From the NCBI RefSeq assembly GCF_029714205.1, contig NZ_CP121648.1, positions 1,736,001 through 1,800,000 on the forward strand: a stretch of 64,000 bases of DNA. The letters run 5' to 3'. The notes beneath the pieces were generated by a model. That model saw only the letters and a program-made list of their open reading frames with translations, searched no databases and was not told the DNA's origin. The translations under genes and the position numbers were made by a program. The DNA is from Methylobacterium sp. CB376. GTDB taxonomy: Bacteria; Pseudomonadota; Alphaproteobacteria; Rhizobiales; Beijerinckiaceae. Below, piece after piece: positions 17,530 to 26,662 of this stretch (its first letter is position 1; each line of letters begins with the position of its first letter).

Positions 17530-17823
17530 ATGACGAACTCACACGCAGGCGCCGCCGTCCTGATGCTCTCGCTTCTCGCAGGGGCAGCGGGTGGAACCGG
17601 CCGAGCCGAACCCCGTGTGGTCCTCGCGCAGGGCAGCGTCACCATCCCCAGCGATGCGCAGCTGGAGCGCATGCAACGGGAAGCGATCAGCACGCCCCCG
17701 CTCGACGTGAGCGAGGGCGCGCAGGGGGGCGGTCAGGGCGCACGGACCCGGCAGATCGAACGGCGTGATCACGGCGGCGATCGGAGGCGCCCGAAGCACG
17801 ATGGCGCCTGCGACGATTGCTGA
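17530..17823 (+). CDS. Small exported hypothetical protein
   Basis: A 97-residue protein with signal peptide MTNSHAGAAVLMLSLLAGAA. The mature part begins RAEPRVVLAQGSVTIPSDAQ and ends in a charged, disordered tail with CDDC. GGAGGT at 17515-17520 lies nine bases before the ATG at 17530 and fixes the start. Function unknown. It lies about 120 bases before the TAXI gene and may be expressed with it. Confidence 0.6.
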   Translation: MTNSHAGAAVLMLSLLAGAAGGTGRAEPRVVLAQGSVTIPSDAQLERMQREAISTPPLDVSEGAQGGGQGARTRQIERRDHGGDRRRPKHDGACDDC

Positions 17824-17945
17824 GCGGGCCCGGGAGGCGCGTCCACGTCTGGACTAGGCTCGCTTGGATTGGGCCATCGCCGCATGGCGGAGCCGGAACC
17901 GTCCCTGGGGCGCCAGCATGATGCGGCCGAAGCGCCCGGAGCGGG

Positions 17946-19358
17946 GTGACGATGAGGAACGCGAAGCCCGTCGATGCCGAGCCTGACCGGGCGGGCCCGG
18001 AAAGCTCCGTCGCCGTCGTGCCGCGGCGCAGGGGATGGGGCCGAGCCCTGGCCCTCGTCGGGGTGCTGCTCGCCGCAGCTGCCGGTTTCGGGCTCGCGCA
18101 TGTCTGGTCGCCGCACGCCAACCTGCGCATCACCACGGGCCCGCCGGGCAGCGCGGCCTACCGCTTCATCGCGGCCTTCGCGTCCGTCTCCAAGGTCCAG
18201 CATCCCCGCGTCAACCTGGAACTCGTGCAGGTGGACGACCTCGGGGGGAGTGCCAAGGCTCTGGAGGAGGGCCGGACCGACCTCGCGATCGTGCGCAGCG
18301 ACGCGGCCCCGCCCGCAAATGCCCAGACCATCGTGATCCTGCGCAGGGACGTCGTCGCCTTCGTCCTGCCGCCCCATAGCCACGTCAGCTCCGTCGCCAA
18401 CCTGGCGGGCAAGACGGTCGGCATCCCCGCCGGGCCGCTGCAGGCCGCCAATGCCCGGGTCCTCGACACGGTGCTGGGCTACTTCAACGTCGCCGCCAAG
18501 GATGTGGGCAGGGTCTTCCTGCCGGTGGACGACCTCGCCCAGGCCGTCCAGCAGAAGAAGCTGGCCGCGATCCTCGCGGTCGGCCCCGTGGCCCCGGGCG
18601 AGGTCGTCGATGTGGTCGCGGCGATCGCGCACGCGACCAGAGGGACGCCGACGATCCTCGATCTCGACGAGGCGGAGGCCATCGGCAAGCGCTTCCCCGG
18701 CTTCGAATCGATCGACGTGCCCGCCGGGGCGTTCCGGGCGAGGCCCGCCACGCCGAGCGACACCGTCACGACGCTCGCCGTCACCTACCGGTTCGCCGCG
18801 TCGGAACTGATGCCCAACGTCGTGGCGGCCGCGATCGCCCGCTCGATCCTGACCACCAAGGCCAAGCTCGCGGCCATCACGCCGCTCGCCAACCAGATCG
18901 AGGCGCCCGACCCCGACGACAAGAGCCCGATCCTGCCCGTCCACCCGGGCGTCGCGGCCTATCTCAGCAACGGGGACCAGAGCTTCTTCGACCAGTTCCA
19001 GCAATATTTCTATGTCGGCGGCTTGGTCATCAGCCTCGCCGGCTCGCTGTTCGCGGCCGTCTCGAGCTACTGGAGCCGGCGGAGGTCGGAGGAGGATTGG
19101 CGGCCGATCAAGCGGCTGGTCGAGATCGCCGACCGAGCGCCTCGCGCCGAGGCGCCCGAACTGGTGGCGCTGGAGGGCGAGTTTCAGGGGCTGGTGTCGT
19201 CCGTTCTGGGCCGGTCGCCCGGGACCATGGCAGCCGATCAGCTGTCAGCCTTCTCGACGGCCCTCGCGCATGCCCGGCACGCCCTGGATGGCCGGCGCGC
19301 CGCGCTCGGCCCCGATACGGGCTCCCGGCCCGCGGCCACCCTGGTCCATTCCAGGTAA
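17946..19358 (+). CDS. TAXI-family TRAP-type solute-binding protein with C-terminal membrane tail
   Basis: A 470-residue protein with an N-terminal membrane anchor (about 31-52). It then has a TAXI-type periplasmic binding domain (ANLRITTGPPGSAAYRFIAA, DLAIVRSDAAPP, LAGKTVGIPAGP). A second membrane helix at about 355-377 and a cytoplasmic tail follow. The second helix and tail are not part of classical TAXI binding proteins. No DctM/DctQ or fused TRAP permease is adjacent. A paralogue with the same architecture lies at 58935-60308. A sensor or scaffold role instead of uptake is possible. The start is GTG 17946 or ATG 17952. Confidence 0.82.
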   Translation: MTMRNAKPVDAEPDRAGPESSVAVVPRRRGWGRALALVGVLLAAAAGFGLAHVWSPHANLRITTGPPGSAAYRFIAAFASVSKVQHPRVNLELVQVDDLGGSAKALEEGRTDLAIVRSDAAPPANAQTIVILRRDVVAFVLPPHSHVSSVANLAGKTVGIPAGPLQAANARVLDTVLGYFNVAAKDVGRVFLPVDDLAQAVQQKKLAAILAVGPVAPGEVVDVVAAIAHATRGTPTILDLDEAEAIGKRFPGFESIDVPAGAFRARPATPSDTVTTLAVTYRFAASELMPNVVAAAIARSILTTKAKLAAITPLANQIEAPDPDDKSPILPVHPGVAAYLSNGDQSFFDQFQQYFYVGGLVISLAGSLFAAVSSYWSRRRSEEDWRPIKRLVEIADRAPRAEAPELVALEGEFQGLVSSVLGRSPGTMAADQLSAFSTALAHARHALDGRRAALGPDTGSRPAATLVHSR

Positions 19359-19453
19359 CACGAGGTGCCCCTGGCGGCGCGCCGTGAACCGATTCCGGGG
19401 CTGGATCGGGCCCGTCCTGCGCGGCCCGTCCTGCGCGGCATGGCCTCGTGTCC

Positions 19454-20113
19454 TCAGGAGCCGAGGGGGCGACCGGGCTCGGAGCCCGATCCCGCGTGAC
19501 GCCGCCCGGCAGGCCCCAGCAGGAGCGCGCGCAGCTGCGCGCCACCGGTCGCATGGTCGATCTCCCGGTACGTGAAGTACGGGATCAGCGCCACGAACAT
19601 CACCCAGGCGAAAGTCGCCAGGCCGCGCGGGCCGCCGGCCATCTCCGGCAGGACGGCGCGTGGCGGCTTCCCGTGCCAAGCCCCGACCAGCAACTCCTCC
19701 AGCACGTAAGCGGCCGCCAGGACCGCCGTGAACAGAAGCGAGCGGTACAGGATCACGTAGAGGAGCGGCCCTCCCTCCAGGCGCCGGCCAATGCCGGTCA
19801 GGGACCCGACCTTCGCCGCCTCGGCGATCAGCATGAACTTGGCCAGCACCAGGGCATTGATCAGGCCGAGCGCGTAGAAATGATAACTCGGAAAGTGTTG
19901 AACCTCCTGGTCGACTTGGGCGTAGATATTCACGCTGAAGAGGATCAGGGTGCCGAAGATCACGACGAGGTAAGAGGCGAAGCCCAGGTAGCGCTTCGCC
20001 TCGGCGGCGGCCCGTCGCGCCAGGGAGTGGGACGTCGTGCTCGCGCCGGCGCTCGCCTGATCCTGCGGGCCAGGAGCAAGGGGGGCAAGCTGTCGTGGGG
20101 ATACGGGGGACAT
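19454..20113 (-). CDS. Four-span membrane protein of unknown function (paralogue of the one at 37857)
   Basis: A 219-residue protein with an N-terminal disordered segment, then four hydrophobic helices. Signature segments are AKRYLGFASYLVVIFGTLILF, FYALGLINALVLAKFMLIAEA and FVALIPYFTYREIDHA. The gene at 37857 has the same order of features (RFYGFAFLNAWILAKVVLVAEA and VALVPYFTWRELGR), so the two are paralogues. No catalytic motif is seen. It follows the TAXI gene convergently. Confidence 0.72.
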   Translation of the reverse strand: MSPVSPRQLAPLAPGPQDQASAGASTTSHSLARRAAAEAKRYLGFASYLVVIFGTLILFSVNIYAQVDQEVQHFPSYHFYALGLINALVLAKFMLIAEAAKVGSLTGIGRRLEGGPLLYVILYRSLLFTAVLAAAYVLEELLVGAWHGKPPRAVLPEMAGGPRGLATFAWVMFVALIPYFTYREIDHATGGAQLRALLLGPAGRRHAGSGSEPGRPLGS

Positions 20114-20140
20114 CGCTCGTTCTCCGGGGCTCCCGTCAGC

Positions 20141-20587
20141 TCACGATCCTCTCAGGATCCGGCGCGCCTGGGCGACCGCGTCCTCGCAACCCCCCGGGTC
20201 TCCGGCTTGGTCGGCGCTCCGCGCTCGGGCGAGCGCGGCCCGCGCCGCCGCCGCCGCGCCGCCCTCGCCGAGAGCCACTTCGGCCTGCAGGATCGATCCG
20301 GGCGTCGGCTGCCGGTGACGCATCGCAGCCGCACTTTCCGGGGCCGTGCGCCCGCTCCCGGCCTCCTGCTCGATCCTGGCGTCCACCTCGCGCTGCAGGC
20401 TCTCGATCGCGCCCGTGCAGGCTCCCGCGTGAAGCGGCCCGGTCAGAGCCAGCCAGATCACGGCCCCGACGAGGGGGCGCCGCGGCCACGGGTTTGCCCG
20501 GCGACGAAGCCGCGGCCGGGGATCCGCCGAACCGGGCAGGCGCGCGCGCCGAACCTTCGTGACGACAGGTGATGCGACGACGGACAT
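20141..20587 (-). CDS. Exported helical hypothetical protein
   Basis: A 148-residue protein. A cationic N-terminal region precedes a membrane or signal segment (LVGAVIWLALTGPLHAGA). The mature part, CTGAIESLQREVDARIEQEA, followed by MRHRQPTPGSILQAE and GDPGGCEDAVAQARRIL, has two Cys and is helical. Closely similar short exported proteins occur widely in Methylobacterium and Bradyrhizobium without known function. It lies 27 bases upstream of the four-span membrane protein gene on the same strand and is probably co-transcribed with it. Confidence 0.7.
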   Translation of the reverse strand: MSVVASPVVTKVRRARLPGSADPRPRLRRRANPWPRRPLVGAVIWLALTGPLHAGACTGAIESLQREVDARIEQEAGSGRTAPESAAAMRHRQPTPGSILQAEVALGEGGAAAAARAALARARSADQAGDPGGCEDAVAQARRILRGS

Positions 20588-21090
20588 AGCCCACTCACAG
20601 GGTTGGCGGCCCCGCACCGGCGTTGCGGCGCAGGGCCTGACGGGTCGGGGTCGGGCTGCGAGCTTGACCGGGTGCTTGCTCTCGATGGTGCGGATCAGGC
20701 GGCGGGTCCGCGCGATGATGGCCAATTCGTCCGCGAGGCAACTTTCCAGCAGGACGCCCCATGCGGCCCGGCCGTCAGCGTGGACACCCTGCGAGGCTAG
20801 GCCGCTTCGCGACGACCCGCTTGATCGAGCGCGACAGTGTCCGGCGTCGCTGGAGAAACGCATGCCGGGGACCGCCTCGACGCTGGCGCGGCGGGACATG
20901 GAGGGCGCCCTGGGCAGTCAGGACTTGGCGGCGACCGCTTTGGGCTCGGGTGCCGGCATCCTTGTCGCTGGACGTGGACGCGCAGGCACGCTCATGGGAC
21001 GCGCCTCGGGGTGGCTCCGCGTCCCGCGGCGGGAACACCCCGTTGCGGAGGCTGGTTGGTCAGGCAAACCCCCTCACGAGGCCTGTCCGA

Positions 21091-21663
21091 ATGCCGAGGC
21101 AAGACGAGCGGAAAAGCCCCCCTGCAAGGACGACCTTTCCGCCGCCTCAACCGGAAGGACTGGCTCCCGCCCTCATCCGCAACATCCGGACGCTGCAGGA
21201 GCGCAGGAGTGCGGCCGAGCGAGCCGCCTCCGCGCAGGAGCGCGTGGCCGAGGCGATCACGCGCTTCACGGGCAGCATGGCATTCGTCTACCTGCACGTC
21301 GTGCTCTTCGGCTTCTGGACCCTCGTGAACGCGGGGCTGCTCCCGATCCTGCCAAAGTGGGACGAGTCCTTCGTGATCCTGGGCACCTCGGCGTCCGTCG
21401 AGGCGATCTTCCTGTCGACCTTCGTGCTGATCAGCCAGAACCGCATGGCCGCGGCGGCCGACAAGCGAGCTGATCTCGATCTTCACATCAGCCTCTTGGC
21501 CGAGCACGAGGTGACGAAGCTCGTCGCGATGGTATCGGCCCTCACGGAGCGGCTGGGCATCGAGACGGAAGCCGATCCCGAAGTCGATGAGCTCAGACAG
21601 GATGTGGCGCCCGACGCCGTGCTCGATGAGATCGAACGGAGCGATCATACCAAATCCGCTTGA
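21091..21663 (+). CDS. DUF1003 membrane protein
   Basis: A 190-residue protein. The DUF1003 core covers about residues 28-135, with two membrane helices around MAFVYLHVVLFGFWTLVN and SVEAIFLSTFVLISQNRM, and the conserved DLDLHISLLAEHEVTKLV. The family is of unknown function. The ATG at 21091 was chosen from the start of natural composition. The stop codon runs directly into a family R palindromic repeat. Confidence 0.85.
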   Translation: MPRQDERKSPPARTTFPPPQPEGLAPALIRNIRTLQERRSAAERAASAQERVAEAITRFTGSMAFVYLHVVLFGFWTLVNAGLLPILPKWDESFVILGTSASVEAIFLSTFVLISQNRMAAAADKRADLDLHISLLAEHEVTKLVAMVSALTERLGIETEADPEVDELRQDVAPDAVLDEIERSDHTKSA

Positions 21664-21670
21664 TCCCTTC

Positions 21671-21753
21671 GGGATGGCGGATTTGGGCTTCGCTCAGGCG
21701 CCGCGCGGGCGAGTGATACGGGATCCGCTTCGATCAAGCGGATCCCGTATCAC
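21671..21753 (+). repeat. Palindromic intergenic repeat, family R, copy 2
   Basis: The core GGGCTTCGCTCAGGCGCCGC is followed by a perfect 18-bp stem, GTGATACGGGATCCGCTT (21713-21730), loop CGATC, and the return arm to 21753. It follows the DUF1003 stop within ten bases and could act as its terminator. Confidence 0.9.
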
Positions 21754-22100
21754 TCCTGATCAGCGGCCGTGCGGCCGATGATCGACCTTCCGGAGATTGC
21801 CTCGGTCGCTTCCGGCGGATCGTCTCAGCCGGCGGAGGACTCCTCATCGCGCTGACACGCTTCCGCCTGGCGTCGCTGTGGCCGGGGGGCTCGCGCGTCC
21901 GGCGTCGCGCGGCCTGAGGTGCCATGACGCGCCACGTCCGGACCGTCGACACTGCCGCCGGATTGGCCGCCCGGCGCCCGACGGCGGTCCTTCGAGGCCG
22001 ACGATCGCGCCTTTGATCCCCACGCCGATCCGCGTAAGCTCCAGTATAGAGCGTGAAGAGCCCGCCATGGCATGACCGGGTGACCTGGGCTGAGCACCGC
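21754..22100. other. Gap before the ATP-grasp gene
   Basis: About 300 bases with no convincing gene. A 74-codon minus-strand frame (21844-22068) starts with natural-looking residues, MAGSSRSILELTRIGVG, but becomes Arg/Pro-rich and is not accepted. Confidence 0.4.
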
Positions 22101-23321
22101 GTGCGCGTTCTCCTGACCGAAGGCGGCAGCACCTCTGCCCGCCAAGCCATCACGGCCCTGGCGCTCGCAGGACACGAGATCGCGTTCTGCGACCCGGCGC
22201 CGTTCTGCCTCGGGCGGTTCTCACGCTTCGTCTCTCGCGGCTACCGCTGCCCGCCGCTCGGCACGGATCCGAAGGGCTTTCGGCGGTTCCTGCGCCAGGT
22301 GCTGGCGCAGGACAGATTCGACGTTCTTCTCCCGATCCACGAGCAGGCCTACCTCGTCTCCCGCGTCGCCGACGAGCTGCACCCGCTGGCGGCCCTGGCC
22401 GTTCCGGCCTTCGCCTGCTTCGAGCGCGTTCAGACGAAGCTCGAATTTCGCGATCTCCTGACCGAACTCGCCCTGCCTCAGCCGCGAACGATCCTCCTCG
22501 ACGACCCGCGCGGCATCGCCCGGCACGAGGCTTACCCTTTCGTGGTGAAGGCGGCCCTGGGCACGGCGAGCCGCAGCACGTGGCCGATCCGGTGCCGGGC
22601 GGACCGGGACCGCGCCGCGGCCGAGATCGCGCGGACGACGGCCGCGGGCGAACCGATCCTCGTGCAGGAGTGGGTGAGCGCGCCGCTGGAGCAGGCCCAG
22701 GCGGTGTTCCAGGAGGGGCGCCTCGTCGGATTTCACGCCACGCGCCGCCTCATCGAGGGAGCCGGGGGTGGAGCGGCCCTCAAGGAGAGCGTCCACCGGC
22801 CCGGAGTCGCGGGCGACCTCGCCCGAATCGGTGCACACTTGGCCTGGCACGGGGCCTTGTCCGTCGACTACTTCATCGACGAGAGCGGGGCGCACCCGCT
22901 CTACATCGACGGCAATCCGCGCCTCGTCGAGCCGATGGCCGCCACCCTCGCGGGCCTCAACCTCGCGGATCTGCTGGTCCAGGTGTCCTTGGGACGACCC
23001 GTGCCGCGCTGCCTCACGGGGCGGCCGGGAATTCGCACACGCCTCTCGTTGCAGGCGCTCCTGGGTGCGGCGCTCCGAAGCGGCAACCGCCGGGCCGTGC
23101 TCGCGACGGCCGCGCAGCTTCTCGCGGCCTCGGGCCCGTTCGCGCAGGCGCGGGAGGAGTTGACCCCGGTGCGTCTCGACCCGCCGAGTGCCCTGCCGGT
23201 GATCGGTGCGGCGCTGGCGCTTCTCGCACGGCCGGGCGGAGCCGGGGCGGTGGTGCGGCGCGGATGGGGCGCTCATCTCCTGACGCCGGAAGCCATGCGG
23301 CAGATCCGTGAGATGGCGTGA
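22101..23321 (+). CDS. ATP-grasp ligase-like protein
   Basis: 406 residues from the GTG at 22101, where the fold begins (RVLLTEGGSTSARQAITALA). GTG 22053 is an upstream alternative. The order is that of CarB-like ATP-grasp enzymes: an N-terminal Rossmann-like domain, then FERVQTKLEFRDLLTELALP, the ATP-binding segment (PFVVKAALGTASRSTW) and EPILVQEWVSA. The metal-binding end is YIDGNPRLVEPM. It would join a carboxylate to an amine or other nucleophile. The epimerase gene 150 bases downstream suggests a small biosynthetic unit, product unknown. Confidence 0.75.
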   Translation: MRVLLTEGGSTSARQAITALALAGHEIAFCDPAPFCLGRFSRFVSRGYRCPPLGTDPKGFRRFLRQVLAQDRFDVLLPIHEQAYLVSRVADELHPLAALAVPAFACFERVQTKLEFRDLLTELALPQPRTILLDDPRGIARHEAYPFVVKAALGTASRSTWPIRCRADRDRAAAEIARTTAAGEPILVQEWVSAPLEQAQAVFQEGRLVGFHATRRLIEGAGGGAALKESVHRPGVAGDLARIGAHLAWHGALSVDYFIDESGAHPLYIDGNPRLVEPMAATLAGLNLADLLVQVSLGRPVPRCLTGRPGIRTRLSLQALLGAALRSGNRRAVLATAAQLLAASGPFAQAREELTPVRLDPPSALPVIGAALALLARPGGAGAVVRRGWGAHLLTPEAMRQIREMA

Positions 23322-23467
23322 GCGTCCGGCCCGCGGGGGCCGCAGCGTCGCGGCCACCCCACCCGAAGGCCGGACACGGCGCACGGCCGTTCGGAGCATC
23401 TTGAGCAAGATCAATTGCACATCACGGTGGGGCGTTAGCATTCTCTATCGATCTGCTGAGGCTACCG

Positions 23468-24541
23468 ATGCCCTCCGTCGATCTCGTCACGGGTGGATGC
23501 GGTTTCATCGGCCGGAATCTGGTCGCGTCGCTGCTTGCCGCCGGGCGTACCGTGCGGGTGTTCGATTGCGGCGACCCGCACGGCCTTCCGGCTTGCGTCG
23601 AGTATCGCCGCGGCTCCGTGCTCGACGAAGCCGCGCTCTCGGCCGCGATGAACGGGGTCGGGCAGGTCTACCATCTCGCCGGGATCCCGCACCTGTGGTC
23701 CGCCGACCGGGGGGCCTTCGCCCGCGTCCACGCGAACGGGACGAGGTGCCTGCTGGCCGCCGCGCCTGCCGCGGTGCGGGTGGTCCATTGCTCGACCGAG
23801 GCCGTGCTGCTCACCCGATCGCGCGACGTTGCGCCGGTGCGCGGGGACGATCTCCCGCCCCTCGACCGGATGTCCGGTCCCTATACGCGGTCGAAATGCC
23901 TCGCCGAACAGGCAGCGCTCGCCGCCGCGGCGGCCGGACGCCACGTCGTGATCGCGAGCCCCACGGTGCCGATCGGGCCCGACGACCGGAACATGACGCC
24001 GCCCGCGGCCATGCTGTCCCTGTTCCTGAACGGGCATGCACCGGTCTTCCTTGATTGCACGCTGAACCTCGTCGACGTGCGCGACGCAGCCGAAGGGCTC
24101 CGCCTCGCGGGCGCGCGGGGGCGTCCTGGTCAGCGCTACGTGCTGGGCGGTGAGAACGTTCGGCTTCGGCAACTCCTGGCCAGGCTGGAGCATCTGTCGG
24201 GCCGGCCGATGCCGTCCGTGGCGCTCCCGGGCGGCATCGCCATGACGGTGGCGGCCGTGGCCGAGTGGGCCGCCGATCACCTCACGCGACGCCCTCCGGT
24301 CGCCACGCGCGAAGGTGTGCGCCTCGCGCGTCGCTCGGCCCCGTTCGACGACGGCAAGGCCCGCAGGGAACTCGGATACAGGCCGAGACCGATCGACGAA
24401 GCCCTGGCGCTGGCGGTGGCCTGGCTCATGAGCGGCGCGACCTCGCGCGGCGATGCGGCCGCGCCGGGCGCAGGCACGGCTGCTCAGGGTCACGCTCACC
24501 CGGTTGCGCCCATCTCGCGCAACACCTCGGACGCGGCCTGA
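23468..24541 (+). CDS. NAD-dependent epimerase/dehydratase (extended SDR)
   Basis: A 357-residue extended short-chain dehydrogenase. It has a nucleotide-binding TGGCGFIGRNL (about residues 7-17), VYHLAGIPHLWSAD, the catalytic Tyr in GPYTRSKCLAEQAAL (YxxxK) and a substrate-side DVRDAAEGLRLA. It resembles the sugar epimerases, including the hopanoid-associated HpnA group, but no hopanoid genes are near, so that label is not given. A GAGG eight bases before the ATG supports the start. It probably works with the preceding ATP-grasp protein. Confidence 0.83.
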   Translation: MPSVDLVTGGCGFIGRNLVASLLAAGRTVRVFDCGDPHGLPACVEYRRGSVLDEAALSAAMNGVGQVYHLAGIPHLWSADRGAFARVHANGTRCLLAAAPAAVRVVHCSTEAVLLTRSRDVAPVRGDDLPPLDRMSGPYTRSKCLAEQAALAAAAAGRHVVIASPTVPIGPDDRNMTPPAAMLSLFLNGHAPVFLDCTLNLVDVRDAAEGLRLAGARGRPGQRYVLGGENVRLRQLLARLEHLSGRPMPSVALPGGIAMTVAAVAEWAADHLTRRPPVATREGVRLARRSAPFDDGKARRELGYRPRPIDEALALAVAWLMSGATSRGDAAAPGAGTAAQGHAHPVAPISRNTSDAA

Positions 24542-25117
24542 GCGGAACCGCGGTGAGCGGCCCCGTACCGCTCGGCGAGCCCGCGGCCCCGCCGCTCGGG
24601 ACGGCACGAGCCGGCCTCCATCCAGCTGGGCCCCGTGGCGACCGAGTGAACCACCCCCCGGGCTTCGCGGAGGCCGCCTGGTTCGGATCGGGCGGCCAGG
24701 GCCTGCTCCTGCGCCCGGGCATGGCGGCGCGCCTCGGCCTCAGCGGGATCCGTGCGGCCGACCGGTTCGAGCTGCCGGCGCGTGTTGCCTCGTCGCCCGA
24801 TGCGGGGCGTTGGTCCTATTGCTGGTCACGATTTGTTAACCATGGCAATCCAAGTGTCAGTCGCGGTCCGCATCCACGTCCTCGATCACGATGGGCCGCA
24901 CGCCTTCAAAAGGCGCCCGGCACGGTCACGCGTCCGGGCGCCTCTTCTTTTGGCGCGGATCGCGGCGAGTCCGTCGTGCGTGGCAGGAGGGGCGGCGGCC
25001 GGGCCGGCAGGTCTGGTTGACCCGGGCGCCGGTGCGGCGACCAGCCCCCGCAGGATCCCTCCCGGCAGGTGCTTGGCGCGGCCTTCGCCCGCTCTGGTCC
25101 GCGACGCGAGCGGACGG
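24542..25117. other. Gap with orphan terminator
   Basis: No accepted gene. It contains the strong hairpin at 24911-24951 and a more AT-rich stretch around 24820-24850. A frame from ATG 24842 runs through the hairpin and is not thought real. Confidence 0.4.
24911..24951 (+). terminator. Strong bidirectional Rho-independent terminator
   Basis: A perfect 10-bp stem, AGGCGCCCGG (24911-24920) with CCGGGCGCCT (24934-24943), and a 13-base loop. CTTCTTTT follows on the plus strand and TTTGAA on the minus strand. The nearest plus-strand gene ends 370 bases upstream, so it could end a long 3' UTR or an unrecognised small RNA. Confidence 0.7.
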
Positions 25118-25227
25118 GTGATACGCGATCCGCTTGATCAAAGCGGATCGCGTATCACAGGCCTGAGCGAAGCCGACATCCGCATGGCCGACATGGGAGA
25201 TGGCGAAGCCATCAACCGGATGTCGGA
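25118..25227 (-). repeat. Palindromic intergenic repeat, family R, copy 3
   Basis: A perfect 18-bp stem, GTGATACGCGATCCGCTT (25118-25135) with its return arm to 25158, loop GATCA. It is followed by the inverted family core (GCCTGAGCGAAGCCGACATC) and an extended flank to 25227. The flank repeats the sequence seen beside copies 4 and 5 (ATGGCGAAGCCATC, CGGATGTCGG). Confidence 0.9.
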
Positions 25228-25393
25228 TGAGGATGTCCGTGGGGCGCGCCTCGCGCCCGGTGAACGCGTCGCGGCCGGGCCGCCGCCATCGCCGGGTCGG
25301 GATGTCCGGTTCGGTTGGCTGCAGGCTGCCGCGGGCTGCTCGATGCAATCCTGCCGGCAGCAGAACGCCCGGCGGGCATCCCAACCCGTCCTG

Positions 25394-25744
25394 CTACCCT
25401 GGGCTGCCCTTGGGCGTCCGAGCGCGGCGTTTCGGATCGGCGTGAGGCGATGTGACGTCGCGGCCCGGTGCCTGGACATGGGGCGGCCTTCGCTGGCCGC
25501 GCTGATGGGCGCGCGGTGCCGGCCCCACGGGTTGATCCGCGGCTGCCGGGCCGGCATGAGCCGCGACCACGCGGCGAGCCTCTTCGATGGTCATGCCGCA
25601 GGTTGTCAGTCCTTGGAGGGCGCCCAGGGCCCGATTGTACTCGGGGAGGTTGGCGCACCCGGGAATGCCCCAGGCTCGGGCCGCGATGGGCGCCGCGACT
25701 GCTGTCACCAGCGCAAGTACGGCAGCACTGTTCTTGACCGACAA
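25394..25744 (-). CDS. Small exported protein, TTG start
   Basis: A 116-residue protein read from TTG 25744, with GAGGAG about eight bases before it. The signal peptide includes NSAAVLALVTAVAAPIAARA. The mature part begins WGIPGCANLPEYNRALGALQ and has two Cys, then turns into an Arg/Pro-rich tail that may be a GC artefact. Function unknown. Confidence 0.5.
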   Translation of the reverse strand: MSVKNSAAVLALVTAVAAPIAARAWGIPGCANLPEYNRALGALQGLTTCGMTIEEARRVVAAHAGPAAADQPVGPAPRAHQRGQRRPPHVQAPGRDVTSPHADPKRRARTPKGSPG

Positions 25745-26118
25745 AGCCGATGCTCCTCGCGGTCGATGCGCGAGCGGGAGGTATCTCAGGTCGCGGGCGG
25801 GTTCGGCAAGGTTCAAACCCGGCCGACCCGACGCTGGGCCGATGCTTCCGGCCCGGTGCCGCCAAAAGCTCTGCAATTTTCTCGCATCTCCCACTTGCCA
25901 CGGCCAAGCCATGCGTTAACCTGTCTGTAGAAGGCGCCGTTGTTCGAACATTCGGCGCGAGATGCTGACGAAATTCAGCATTAAACGAAAAAATTTGCCA
26001 CGTGTCATGGCGCAGACGTGGCTTGGCGCCCGATCTATGTAGCCAATTAAGAAAAAAATGCGCTCCATCACGTGACGGGGATGGAGAGCTGGGAGAACTT
26101 GCCTTCAGGGAGACGAGC
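25745..26118. other. AT-richer intergenic region
   Basis: No gene is accepted. The region includes an unusually AT-rich stretch (25965-26060) with a possible hairpin GCCACGT and ACGTGGC around 25998-26024, and several TAA/TAG stops. It probably holds the promoter and leader of the Cys-rich exported protein at 26119. Confidence 0.45.
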
Positions 26119-26373
26119 ATGCGTAAGCTTGGTTTCGGTGTCGCCACCGTCGGCCTGATCGTCTGTACGGCAACCACCAGCTTGGCGGAAACGGCGGCCG
26201 ACCGAGCGGCCTGCACCCCGGACGTGTGGCGTCTCTGCAGCAGCGAGATCCCGGACGTCCCGGCGATCAGGGCGTGCCTGCGACGCCAGCGTAAAATCCT
26301 CAGCACCGCGTGCCGCCAGGTCTTCAACGCGCTGGATCGCGCTGAGATGTCCTCCGCCGCCATCGCCCGGTAG
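26119..26373 (+). CDS. Small exported Cys-rich protein
   Basis: An 84-residue protein with signal peptide MRKLGFGVATVGLIVCTATTSLA. The mature domain has evenly placed cysteines, CTPDVWRLCSSEIPDVPAIR, then CLRRQRKILSTACRQVF. This Cys pattern is common in short periplasmic proteins of Methylobacterium and Bradyrhizobium with no known function. The ATG follows AGGGAGACG at good spacing. Confidence 0.75.
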   Translation: MRKLGFGVATVGLIVCTATTSLAETAADRAACTPDVWRLCSSEIPDVPAIRACLRRQRKILSTACRQVFNALDRAEMSSAAIAR

Positions 26374-26662
26374 GCGGGCCCGGAACCTGCGCAAGCCGCG
26401 CGCTCGACGCTGAAGGCCGGCGCGCGGGGAGGGCGGGCACCCCCTCATCCTCGACGCGGCGCAGGCGACCGACCTGGACTTGGCGGAGGCCCGCAGGACG
26501 CTTGTCCGGAGGCCGATGGTCGCCGGTCGAGGAGACCGCCCGCGGCCCGAGCCGCGCAGGCGCCAATCGCGATGCTCTTGCGGGTCCCAGGAGGGACCGA
26601 CGCGCGCTGCGGCATGTCCGAAGGAGGGAAGGTCCGACCTTCCGGTGAGAGACGTCCTGGGA
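26374..26662. other. Convergent gap
   Basis: About 290 bases between two convergent exported-protein genes. No gene or strong terminator is recognised. Confidence 0.4.

Noticed and set aside
23468..24541. Naming the SDR gene hpnA
   Set aside because: The fold is similar, but no hopanoid genes surround it and many SDR epimerases share these motifs.
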